Assembly: GCA_006212045.1 (NCBI GenBank)
Contig: PZPK01000018.1
Location: 1 to 64,000, forward strand
Direction of reading: 5' to 3'
DNA from: Oleiphilus sp.
Lineage (GTDB): Bacteria; Pseudomonadota; Gammaproteobacteria; Pseudomonadales; Oleiphilaceae
DNA length: 64,000 nt
Both the position numbers and the translations under genes were made by a program. Shown here one piece after another: positions 37,736-45,641 of the stretch (position 1 is its first letter; each line of letters opens with the position of its first letter). Under the pieces are notes generated by a model. The model was not told the origin of the DNA, ran no database searches, and saw only the letters and a list, made by a program, of their open reading frames with translations.

Positions 37736-39045
37736 TGATGAAAACGTGGGTCTTGGTGTCAGCCGCAGGGTTGCTTCAGATAAGTTCAGCCTTTGCTGAA
37801 CGTTACCAGGTGGTGGAAGATCGCTTTGGTAATCTTGATGCTGAAATCTCATCGGAACCGGCGCCAGCGCAGAAAGCGGATTCAAGTGAGCAAAGCGGCA
37901 TTGAGCCGCCAGCGAGTCATAGCGAAATATCACCGGCAGTGCGCCCAATTCCCTCCGACGCCGACTCGACAACTGTGGAGGTATCTCCAGATTCCCCTAC
38001 CATCCCGGCGCAGCAGACAGAGCAGACAGAGCAGACAGAACAAACAGAAGTGTTGACGTTGAAGCCAGCTCCCGTTGGTGATGTCGATGATAGGGGAAGT
38101 ATTTCTCCAGACATGGCGGTCATGGAGGATGAAGGCGAGCCACATTCCAGAAAACTGGGCAAGTTTGAGCGTATCTTTCTCGAGAATGAAGGGCGCAATC
38201 CCTACGACGCAACAACGGTTGAAAGTGAAGATTTTGTCGATGCTGATGCCTTGCTGGAAGGGAGGGCAGACAGTCCTTCCACTCAGCCATTTTTTATTAC
38301 GCGGGATCCGGACGGCAATGAAAACGTCACATTTTACAGTCCCAGTCTGGCGAAGCAGGCCAAAGCAGAGCGTGAATTAAAACTCGAATACTCCAAAGCG
38401 ACTGTTTACAAGCCTGGGGATACTGACGGTGTCTATATTGGTGATCTTCCGGAAGGTGCCGATCCGATCGCCGTACAGATTCTGACGGCAGGGAAGGGTC
38501 GCTTTGAAAACTATTTTGATTCCTTCTCCAAGCGATGTTGTTCCGACTTGCCGAAAACCGGCGTGAAAACCATCGGCTTTGGGCGCTCAGAGCATCTTCG
38601 TGTTCTGGAAGAATCGATGCCATATCGTTTTAACGAGGGAGACAGTCGTTACCTCATCTTCAAGCTGCCGGACTCAAAAGAAAACTTTGCAATACAGCTG
38701 CGCGCCTTTATTAAAGAATTTGGCAGTCAGGATATTGCGCACGGCGTATTCTATCCGCAGATCGTGATGCTGGATATCAATCTGCAACCCTTGCGCATTA
38801 TTGCCAATCCGGTCCTGGAATTTACGCCCGAATCCTGGTCAAACTATGGCTTCCTTCAAGGGGTTTTTGAGGTGGACCGAACAGAAGACCGAGAAGAAGA
38901 GTATGTGTTGTTGAATACCACCAAAGATGCGCTCAACAAACTCTCGCAATACGACTATGATGAGGGACGCATTGTCATCCAGCACATGAAATACGGAGAG
39001 CTGGGTGTCAAAGCAGTTGATGCCTCGGAATTAATTCAGCCTTAG
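37735..39045 (+). CDS. Secreted MalM-domain protein with low-complexity N-terminus
   Basis: 436 residues. Signal peptide ends SAFA/ER; residues about 25-200 are polar and Pro/Gln/Thr-rich, with a QTE tandem repeat. The C-terminal part (about 215-430) reads like the MalM family: PQIVMLDINLQPL, then a strand-rich segment and EEYVLLNTTKDAL, corresponding to MalM VLVLDQNMTP and VLVFTTEKDL. MalM is a periplasmic protein of unclear function in maltose operons; no maltose gene is here. A vicinal CC occurs near residue 268. It is coupled to the FadL gene by the TGATG overlap, so probably part of the same envelope machine. Confidence 0.65.
   Translation: MMKTWVLVSAAGLLQISSAFAERYQVVEDRFGNLDAEISSEPAPAQKADSSEQSGIEPPASHSEISPAVRPIPSDADSTTVEVSPDSPTIPAQQTEQTEQTEQTEVLTLKPAPVGDVDDRGSISPDMAVMEDEGEPHSRKLGKFERIFLENEGRNPYDATTVESEDFVDADALLEGRADSPSTQPFFITRDPDGNENVTFYSPSLAKQAKAERELKLEYSKATVYKPGDTDGVYIGDLPEGADPIAVQILTAGKGRFENYFDSFSKRCCSDLPKTGVKTIGFGRSEHLRVLEESMPYRFNEGDSRYLIFKLPDSKENFAIQLRAFIKEFGSQDIAHGVFYPQIVMLDINLQPLRIIANPVLEFTPESWSNYGFLQGVFEVDRTEDREEEYVLLNTTKDALNKLSQYDYDEGRIVIQHMKYGELGVKAVDASELIQP
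38014..38049 (+). repeat. Four tandem 9-bp repeats encoding QTE
   Basis: Units at 38014, 38023, 38032 and 38041: CAGACAGAG twice, CAGACAGAA and CAAACAGAA. The unit is a multiple of three, so copy-number change would alter protein length without breaking the frame. Confidence 0.85.
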
Positions 39046-39261
39046 CATCCTCGAACCTCTCTGTAAGCCATTGTCCCCCCTAGTGCTACCCCGCTAACGA
39101 ATCGCCCGGATATGCTCTGATTCCGATACAGAAAGTCTTGTATCGCGCATGTTCTATGCTTCTAAAAAATGGTTCTTGAGGTTCCTGGCTGTTTATTGCA
39201 AGTGCCACAGAGACCGGCATCTTTCAGTAGGGAAGGCGCGTAAGCAGGAAAAGGGGGAGAG
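39046..39261. other. Gap between malM-like gene and tRNA-Leu
   Basis: No gene, terminator hairpin or attachment-site duplication of the tRNA 3' end was seen here. Confidence 0.4.
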
Positions 39262-39348
39262 TGGTACCAGTGGGCGGACTCGAACCGCCACGCTCTTGCG
39301 AGCAAGGGATTTTGAATCCCTCATGTCTACCAATTTCATCACACTGGC
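39262..39348 (-). tRNA. tRNA-Leu (CAA)
   Basis: 87 nt on the minus strand with encoded CCA and a long variable arm. The acceptor GCCAGTG pairs with CACTGGT (one G-T). The anticodon stem AGGGA/TCCCT encloses TTCAAAA, anticodon CAA. It is single and lies between two convergent protein genes. Confidence 0.95.
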
Positions 39349-39418
39349 ACAGCAGGACGGGATTATACGCATTTGCCTTTGAGCGTCAATACTCTTCGGG
39401 AATGACATTTCGAAAGCG

Positions 39419-39444
39419 AAAAAAAAGCCCCGCTAAGCGGGGCT
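39419..39444 (-). terminator. Rho-independent terminator of the lipase gene
   Basis: On the minus strand AGCCCCGCT and AGCGGGGCT form a stem with a tiny loop, followed by eight T. It lies 25 bp after the lipase stop and before the tRNA-Leu gene. Confidence 0.88.
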
Positions 39445-39468
39445 CCTGTGCGTAATTAATACTAAGTA

Positions 39469-42400
39469 TTAATCTAGGACCGTGCCATTAACTACAGTAA
39501 ACCCACCTGTTGTTAGCAGATAACCTTGGGTCACCATTTCGGTAAAGGCATTAGCTTCGGCCGTGGTACCAGTGCTTGGGAACGCGGGTGTTCCGTGGTT
39601 CACGACTCCACCATTTGCCAAGTATTCTACGTGCAGCTGGCTTCCACCAGAACCTCCGCCTGAACTGATTGTTTCGGCACCGGCCTCAACTATTAGAGGG
39701 TCCGTTCCTGACAGGAAGGATCGTGAGCCGTCGGCTACGGTTCCGGTTGGCAAAATGCTTGTATAGAGCTCAGAATCTTCGTCAACCGAATTGGGGATCA
39801 CGGTGTCTCCAATCACTTCGCTAAACAGGACGGGAATATCATCGTTTACAGATGAAAATGACTGTACGAAATTGATTGGGTCTGCAGAGTCCAGTGTGGC
39901 CTGAAATACATTCAGGTATGCTTGCAGGGAGGAGGTATCCTGCGTTAGGCCGCTGCTAACTTCCAATCCCGCTAGGATAGTTGGTGCAATTGTTGGAGAG
40001 TTTTCAATAAACCGAATTATCCCTCCACCAGGGGCCAGGTAGTTTGCTGCGACAATATCATCTGTGGCTGCTGTTGGGCTAAGCGCATTTCCATCGTTCG
40101 CCACGGCGACAAACGGAATGCCGGTTAAGGTCCCTAGTGAGTGGCCAAAGTAGTATACATCCGAAGTGCTGATATCTCCGTTGGCAGCTGCGCCATTCAA
40201 GTCAAAATTTGCGTCACCAAATGATTTTCGAAGTGCTAATAGATCAAGTGTATGCTGTCTTAAATTGTCGCGAGTTGTCAGGAAACTAGTGAGGTTAATG
40301 AACATAGAGCCCGAACTATTATCAGCTTTATCTCCATCGAACTCCATCGCAACTGGAGCGCCAGATGGGTCCCTTCTGACGAAGCCAAAGTGGCGTTCAT
40401 CCGCTGAACCGACTGCTAGGCCAGGTATGGTTGATCCGCCAAAAGCAACGGTTCGTTCTAGTACTTGAGCGCCAAGCACTGCGGTGGATGCAGTTTGGCC
40501 CAAGGCTCCTGTAACTGCTCCATCGCCATCACAGGCTCCGCCAAGTATCTGGGTGGTAGTCGTTGCTAAACCATTTGTCCCGAGGTCTACACAGGCGGCA
40601 CCAAACCCATTGGTAACGGTGTCTATTGTTTGAACTAGACCTGCGGAAAACAGACCAGCTACGACCGCATCAATTGTGTCTTGCTCGCTGCTGCTGATGC
40701 CGTCACTAGCATCAATCGTTCCTGCTGCGTCTAAAAGAGAAGTTGCAAGAGTTTCTTGGTCTGAGCTTGAATAGCCTCCTATTCCATGGAGAGGATGGTC
40801 AATTGCAATAACAGCAAGGTCATCTGCTGTTGTGCCAGGATTGTTAGCCAAAGAGGCCGCTACCATCGATCCTCCGAATGTCAGTGCCACGCTGCGATCA
40901 CCTGATAAACCATGCTGGTATATAACGGTTTTAAGTGTGCCTGCTGGGTTTGTAGGGTGAATTGCAAGCACAGGAATCGTTACGTCTGCCTGTTTCTTGG
41001 GGAAAGGGAAAATGTAGTTAACTTTAGTCGATACCGTTGGGTCTGCCTGCGGTATTTCGAGTCCAAGAGCAGAGAAGGCAGTATTGATTGCTCCCGCGAG
41101 GGTGTCATCGGCTTCCCAGCTGTCTACAACCAACGCAGCAGAGGCTAAATCGGTGTTTGAGTCATCTGAACTTAGATAGTAAGGAATCGTCATTTCGCCC
41201 TGTGTAACCGATACTTCGCCAAAAGGGATGCTTAAGTTGCTGATCAGTGAAGAAACAAGGTTGATGTCCGTCGTATTGGCTGTATCGAATGAGATGTCTG
41301 TAGCACTAGCCGGCGTGGGTAGTAAATCAGCAAAACCGCCTGAAGAGCTTGGTGCAGAGCTCAATGCAACCGCGACGCATCCGATTGCCGTACTTCCGGT
41401 CAGACCTTGGCAGCCTGCTGGTGGAGCAGCGGCGAATAATGGGTTGAGAGCGGCCTGAATTTCTGCGCTAGGAAAGGCGGTGACCGCGCCGTTTGCAGCA
41501 GCATTAACGGTAGCGTAATCACTTGCACCGGCTTCAATGGCAGCTTCTGCGGCTGACAATCTCAAGAAGGTTGTCAATTGATCATTAAACCACTGCGCCG
41601 GGTCAGCAATGTAGTTTAAGACTTTTTCATCCCCGGACGTGGTAAACGAATAAGTCAGAGCAATATTCGAGTCATCCAGGGCCGGCAACGCTTCCGTAAG
41701 CACTGGAAGAGTGTCGTCTGCGCGCGAAGGGTTTGTTGCGACAGCAAAGTAACTAAGGGCCAAAGGTTCCCATAAGTCATTGATCAGGCTCTTGACCGGA
41801 GCCAGTGCAGAGCTGGCCAGTTCCGCTTCTTCGTCGGTGAGCGTTTCGTAACCCGTAACGCCAGGGTTGCCGTGAATGGGGTTGCCTTCCAGATCCTTGA
41901 TGCCATCCGTAATCGCGACGACATAGCGTGTTAAGGGGTTCAGTGGTGTTGTTGGGTTAATGCGTATGAATGATGTGCCGTCTAAGGTCTTTACTTCTGC
42001 CGTGTAAGTCACCGAAGTAGGCGTCACGATGGTGGGCGGTTCGCTTATCTGTAGTCCTTGAACCGGGCTTCCACTGGCGTAGGCTAGTTCTAACAAAAAC
42101 ACATTCTGTGTCGGGTTTGCTACCGGGTTTCCACTCGCGTCTAATGTGAATGGTGCTGCATCGACAGTGGCTTCATCAATTAGTCCGCTCATGGCGATGT
42201 CAATCGGAGCGACTGTAGACGCCCCACTCAAGCTATTTAGTGCTGTTGTAACCGGAGGGCTGGAGTCCGTGACTGAAAATGTACCATCCCCTGCAACACT
42301 GTCAAAAATCAGGTCATTGGGAATGGGTAATGATGATGTTGCTGGGTCAAAAATAGGATACACGCCAATTTCAGATTCTAGCCGCGGAGGGTCAGACTCG

Positions 42401-42513
42401 GGAATGGTTTGTGCACCTGCATTGGATGTATCAACGACTTTCTGGTTGTCAAGACAACCGCTCAGCGTGAGCGTGGATGCTATCGCTAGACCTAAAATTC
42501 TTTTTTTGTACAT
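39469..42513 (-). CDS. VolA/Pla-1/Cef-type surface lipase lipoprotein
   Basis: 1014 residues. Lipobox LTLSGC with Cys20, and no Asp at +2, so outer-membrane sorting is expected. The Lipase_bact_N-type region (about 45-250: GVYPIFDPATSSLPIPNDLIFD) is followed by an alpha/beta-hydrolase with Ser792 in GHSLG and a likely catalytic His973 in NHGTP; a preceding HPLHG fits the family. Known members (VolA of Vibrio cholerae, Pla-1/Cef of Aeromonas/Vibrio) cleave lysophospholipids or lipids at the cell surface. In Vibrio, VolA is encoded with FadL, which takes up the fatty acids; here a FadL gene is convergent. It is some 200 residues longer than the usual about 800. Confidence 0.88.
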   Translation of the reverse strand: MYKKRILGLAIASTLTLSGCLDNQKVVDTSNAGAQTIPESDPPRLESEIGVYPIFDPATSSLPIPNDLIFDSVAGDGTFSVTDSSPPVTTALNSLSGASTVAPIDIAMSGLIDEATVDAAPFTLDASGNPVANPTQNVFLLELAYASGSPVQGLQISEPPTIVTPTSVTYTAEVKTLDGTSFIRINPTTPLNPLTRYVVAITDGIKDLEGNPIHGNPGVTGYETLTDEEAELASSALAPVKSLINDLWEPLALSYFAVATNPSRADDTLPVLTEALPALDDSNIALTYSFTTSGDEKVLNYIADPAQWFNDQLTTFLRLSAAEAAIEAGASDYATVNAAANGAVTAFPSAEIQAALNPLFAAAPPAGCQGLTGSTAIGCVAVALSSAPSSSGGFADLLPTPASATDISFDTANTTDINLVSSLISNLSIPFGEVSVTQGEMTIPYYLSSDDSNTDLASAALVVDSWEADDTLAGAINTAFSALGLEIPQADPTVSTKVNYIFPFPKKQADVTIPVLAIHPTNPAGTLKTVIYQHGLSGDRSVALTFGGSMVAASLANNPGTTADDLAVIAIDHPLHGIGGYSSSDQETLATSLLDAAGTIDASDGISSSEQDTIDAVVAGLFSAGLVQTIDTVTNGFGAACVDLGTNGLATTTTQILGGACDGDGAVTGALGQTASTAVLGAQVLERTVAFGGSTIPGLAVGSADERHFGFVRRDPSGAPVAMEFDGDKADNSSGSMFINLTSFLTTRDNLRQHTLDLLALRKSFGDANFDLNGAAANGDISTSDVYYFGHSLGTLTGIPFVAVANDGNALSPTAATDDIVAANYLAPGGGIIRFIENSPTIAPTILAGLEVSSGLTQDTSSLQAYLNVFQATLDSADPINFVQSFSSVNDDIPVLFSEVIGDTVIPNSVDEDSELYTSILPTGTVADGSRSFLSGTDPLIVEAGAETISSGGGSGGSQLHVEYLANGGVVNHGTPAFPSTGTTAEANAFTEMVTQGYLLTTGGFTVVNGTVLD

Positions 42514-42839
42514 AGATAGGACCTTTACCTAAGTTGACCCGGATTATTTGTTGTGACTGTCTTGGAAGGTTGCGCAAAAGACAGCTTCTTCCCTAACCGC
42601 AGAGCTCTCCACATATGCACTGCGGACGCATCTTGCGCTTTTATTTGACATTAGATTAAACGTAGACATGAAACCCGGTTTTGTCGAATTTTTTTAGTCC
42701 CCTGTATAGGAGCTGCAGACTCGCTTTTTCAGGGCCAAAACCGTTTGCGTCGACTACACTCTGTCCGGATTAAGGAGTACAATTCGCGGCCTTGTCCAAA
42801 CCTATTATTCGTACCAGTTGAGAAGTATCGAGAGACGCC
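42514..42839. other. Divergent lipase-fumarase intergenic region
   Basis: No gene is seen in these 326 bp. A perfect TTGACA (42645-42650) points rightward but lacks a good -10 at the proper distance (ATGAAA at 42668). Promoters for both flanking genes must lie here, but I could not place them confidently. Confidence 0.4.
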
Positions 42840-44351
42840 ATGACAACCATTCGCCAAGACGACGTGATCGAAAGTGTTGCAGATGCCCTGCAATTTATTT
42901 CTTATTATCATCCTGCTGACTTTATCAAGGCAGTCCATGAGGCCTATCAGCGTGAAGAGTCGCAGGCGGCGAAGGACGCGATGGCCCAGATCCTTATAAA
43001 TTCCAGAATGTGCGCCGAAGGCAAGCGCCCGATATGTCAGGACACCGGTATTGTGACGGTGTTCGTCAAGGTGGGGATGGATGTGCAATGGGACGCGGAC
43101 CTGTCGCTGAGCGAGATGGTTAACGAAGGTGTCCGCCGTGCATATACGCATCCTGACAACGTTTTGCGTGCGTCAATTCTGGCTGATCCGGCGGGAGCCC
43201 GTAAAAATACCAAAGACAATACACCTGCCGTGATTCACTATGAGGTAGTGCCCGGCAACAAAGTTGAGGTGGACGTCGCGGCCAAAGGTGGTGGCTCGGA
43301 AAACAAATCCAAAATGGTGATGCTGAACCCGAGCGACAGTATTGTCGATTGGGTGGTGAAAACAGTGCCTACCATGGGGGCCGGCTGGTGTCCGCCGGGA
43401 ATGCTAGGGATAGGTATTGGCGGTACGGCGGAAAAAGCCGCGATGCTGGCCAAAGAATCCCTGATGGATCCGATTGATATTCATGAGTTGCGTGCACGTG
43501 GGCCGCAGAGTCGAATTGAAGAGCTGCGCCTTGAAATCATGGATAAGGTGAATGAGCTGGGTATTGGTGCACAGGGTCTGGGCGGTTTAACGACTGTTTT
43601 GGATGTCAAAATCCGGGATTATCCGACCCATGCAGCCTCATTGCCGGTCGCGATGATTCCCAATTGCGCGGCCACACGCCATGCCCATTTTGTACTCGAT
43701 GGCACTGGTCCTTCCTTACAGACACCACCGAGCTTGAGCGATTGGCCTGAAATTACCTGGGAAGCGGGGGACAACGTCAAGCGGGTGAATCTGGATACCG
43801 TGACCAAGGAAGAGGTCGCTGCATTGCAGCCGGGCGATACCGTGTTGTTATCCGGGAAAATGCTGACCGGCCGGGATGCTGCGCACAAGAAAATGGTCGA
43901 AATGCTGGCGAATGGCGAACAACTGCCAGTGGATCTTGCCGGTCGATTTATCTATTACGTCGGGCCTGTTGATCCGGTACGAGATGAGGTGGTTGGCCCG
44001 GCTGGACCAACGACGGCAACCCGTATGGACAAATTTACCCACACCATGCTGGCCGAAACCGGTTTGCTGGGCATGATTGGCAAGGCGGAGCGTGGTCAGG
44101 TAGCCATCGATGCCATCCAGAAGTTTGGCGCTGTTTACTTGATGGCGGTCGGTGGCGCGGCTTACCTGGTGTCCAAAGCGGTTAAAAAGGCCGAAGTGGT
44201 GGCCTTTCCTGAATTGGGGATGGAAGCCATTTACGAGTTTGAAGTTGAGGATATGCCGGTATCGGTGGCGGTGGATGCTCGCGGTAGTTCTGTGCATCAG
44301 ACTGCGCCTGCGATCTGGCATGACAAGATTATTGCCGCCAAGGCGGTTTAA
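42840..44351 (+). CDS. Class I (iron-sulfur) fumarate hydratase
   Basis: 503 residues, the fused alpha-beta form of class I fumarase (FumA/FumB type). Likely 4Fe-4S cysteines: ICQDTG (about 62), PNCAATRH (about 280) and GWCPPG (about 183). The beta part has LSGKMLTGRDAAHKK and the C-terminal FPELGMEAIYEFEVEDMPV. It hydrates fumarate to malate in the TCA cycle; the oxygen-labile cluster makes it sensitive to superoxide, and Fur in this window could influence it, though no Fur box was seen. A tartrate dehydratase is less likely in a fused protein of this length. Confidence 0.93.
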   Translation: MTTIRQDDVIESVADALQFISYYHPADFIKAVHEAYQREESQAAKDAMAQILINSRMCAEGKRPICQDTGIVTVFVKVGMDVQWDADLSLSEMVNEGVRRAYTHPDNVLRASILADPAGARKNTKDNTPAVIHYEVVPGNKVEVDVAAKGGGSENKSKMVMLNPSDSIVDWVVKTVPTMGAGWCPPGMLGIGIGGTAEKAAMLAKESLMDPIDIHELRARGPQSRIEELRLEIMDKVNELGIGAQGLGGLTTVLDVKIRDYPTHAASLPVAMIPNCAATRHAHFVLDGTGPSLQTPPSLSDWPEITWEAGDNVKRVNLDTVTKEEVAALQPGDTVLLSGKMLTGRDAAHKKMVEMLANGEQLPVDLAGRFIYYVGPVDPVRDEVVGPAGPTTATRMDKFTHTMLAETGLLGMIGKAERGQVAIDAIQKFGAVYLMAVGGAAYLVSKAVKKAEVVAFPELGMEAIYEFEVEDMPVSVAVDARGSSVHQTAPAIWHDKIIAAKAV

Positions 44352-44378
44352 CCGTTTGAATAAGCGGGGGAGTCTGTG

Positions 44379-44717
44379 ATGAGTGAGCTGAAAAACGAGG
44401 CGTGTTCAGCATGCCGTGCCGATGCGCCGAAAGTGACAGATCAGGAAAGAGCGGAGCTCTCGCCACAGATCGCAGATTGGAATGAGGTGCAGGTAGACGG
44501 AGTGCCCCGGCTGGTCCGTGAATTCAGTTTTAAGGATTTTGTGTCGGCGCTCGCATTTGCTAATCGCGTGGGCGAGCTGGCTGAATCACTGAACCATCAC
44601 CCCAAAATCGTGATTGAGTGGGGTCGGGTGGAAGTTTCCTGGTGGACGCACAAGATCAAAGGGCTGCATCGCAATGACTTTATTGCTGCAGCGAAAACAG
44701 ATGCCCTCGGTGTCTAG
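44379..44717 (+). CDS. phhB: Pterin-4a-carbinolamine dehydratase
   Basis: 112 residues from the ATG at 44379 (GTG one codon upstream possible). The PCD motif [23 protein letters not shown] is complete, with the His-His-Pro active site. PhhB recycles the cofactor of phenylalanine hydroxylase (PhhA) in pseudomonads. phhA is not in the window, so the partner is elsewhere or the role differs. An unusual N-terminal C-x2-C (CSACRA) precedes the domain. It lies 27 bp after the fumarase gene. Confidence 0.92.
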   Translation: MSELKNEACSACRADAPKVTDQERAELSPQIADWNEVQVDGVPRLVREFSFKDFVSALAFANRVGELAESLNHHPKIVIEWGRVEVSWWTHKIKGLHRNDFIAAAKTDALGV

Positions 44718-44753
44718 ATTTCATAAAGAAAACCAATAAAAAGTAGTAATACT

Positions 44754-45608
44754 ATGGAAAGAACTTATCGGCTGACTGTCTCTTGTCCTGACCGAACGGG
44801 AATTGTCGCCAAAGTCAGTAATTTTCTCACTACCTATAACGGCTGGATCACTGAGGCCAGTTATCATGCAGATCCGCAGACCGGCTGGTTCTTTATGCGT
44901 AATGAGATCAAGGCCAGTTCTCTGCCATTTGATCTGGCTGACTTTAAAACGGTATTTGCACCGATTGCCGACGAATTTTCCATGTCCTGGAGTATTTCCG
45001 ATTCCGGGGTCAAGCCCAGAGTTGTCCTGATGGCCTCACGTGAATCGCATTGCCTTGCGGATATCCTGCATCGTTGGCACAGCGGCGAGTTGAATGCGGA
45101 GATCGTTGCCGTTATTGCGAATCACGAAGACCTGCGGCGCATGGTTGAGTGGCATGAAATCCCTTATCACTGTGTCAATATTGATCCTCGGGACAAAGCT
45201 CCGGGGTTCGCTGAGGTCGAACAGCTCATTGATGGTTTGGGTGTTGAACTGATTGTGCTGGCGCGCTACATGCAAATTCTCCCCGCGGCCCTGTGTGAGC
45301 GCTACAATGGTCGGATCATCAATATTCATCACAGCTTTTTGCCATCCTTTGCGGGCGCCAAACCTTATCATCAGGCCTATGATCGTGGCGTCAAACTTAT
45401 CGGGGCAACCTGCCATTACGTGACGCAGGATCTGGACGAAGGGCCGATTATTGATCAGGATGTGATCCGGATCAGTCATAGCGATACCATTGAAGACATG
45501 GTTCGTCTGGGCAAGGATGCCGAGAAGACTGTGCTGGCCAGAGGTTTGCGTCTGCATCTTGAAGACCGCGTGATCATCCACGAAAACAAAACCGTGGTAT
45601 TTGCCTAG
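44754..45608 (+). CDS. purU: Formyltetrahydrofolate deformylase PurU
   Basis: 284 residues. An N-terminal ACT domain (about 5-80, TYRLTVSCPDRTGIVAKVSNFL) is followed by a formyltransferase-like catalytic domain with NIHHSFLPSF, GVKLIGATCHYVT and DEGPIIDQD. PurU hydrolyses 10-formyl-THF to THF and formate, balancing one-carbon pools; FolD, which makes the substrate, is also in this window. A variant with PhhB and fumarase immediately upstream suggests a common transcript. Confidence 0.96.
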   Translation: MERTYRLTVSCPDRTGIVAKVSNFLTTYNGWITEASYHADPQTGWFFMRNEIKASSLPFDLADFKTVFAPIADEFSMSWSISDSGVKPRVVLMASRESHCLADILHRWHSGELNAEIVAVIANHEDLRRMVEWHEIPYHCVNIDPRDKAPGFAEVEQLIDGLGVELIVLARYMQILPAALCERYNGRIINIHHSFLPSFAGAKPYHQAYDRGVKLIGATCHYVTQDLDEGPIIDQDVIRISHSDTIEDMVRLGKDAEKTVLARGLRLHLEDRVIIHENKTVVFA

Positions 45609-45641
45609 ATTTCTGGCAGCCTTATTGTTCAGTTCGAACCG

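Noticed and set aside
39262-39348. tRNA-Leu as integration site for an island carrying the C39-MalM operon
   Set aside because: I found no duplicate of the tRNA 3' end near 34.0-34.2 kb or 39.0 kb, and no integrase, transposase or phage gene.
42645-42673. Promoter TTGACA upstream of fumarase
   Set aside because: The -35 is perfect but the sequence 17 bp on is ATGAAA, not a credible -10.
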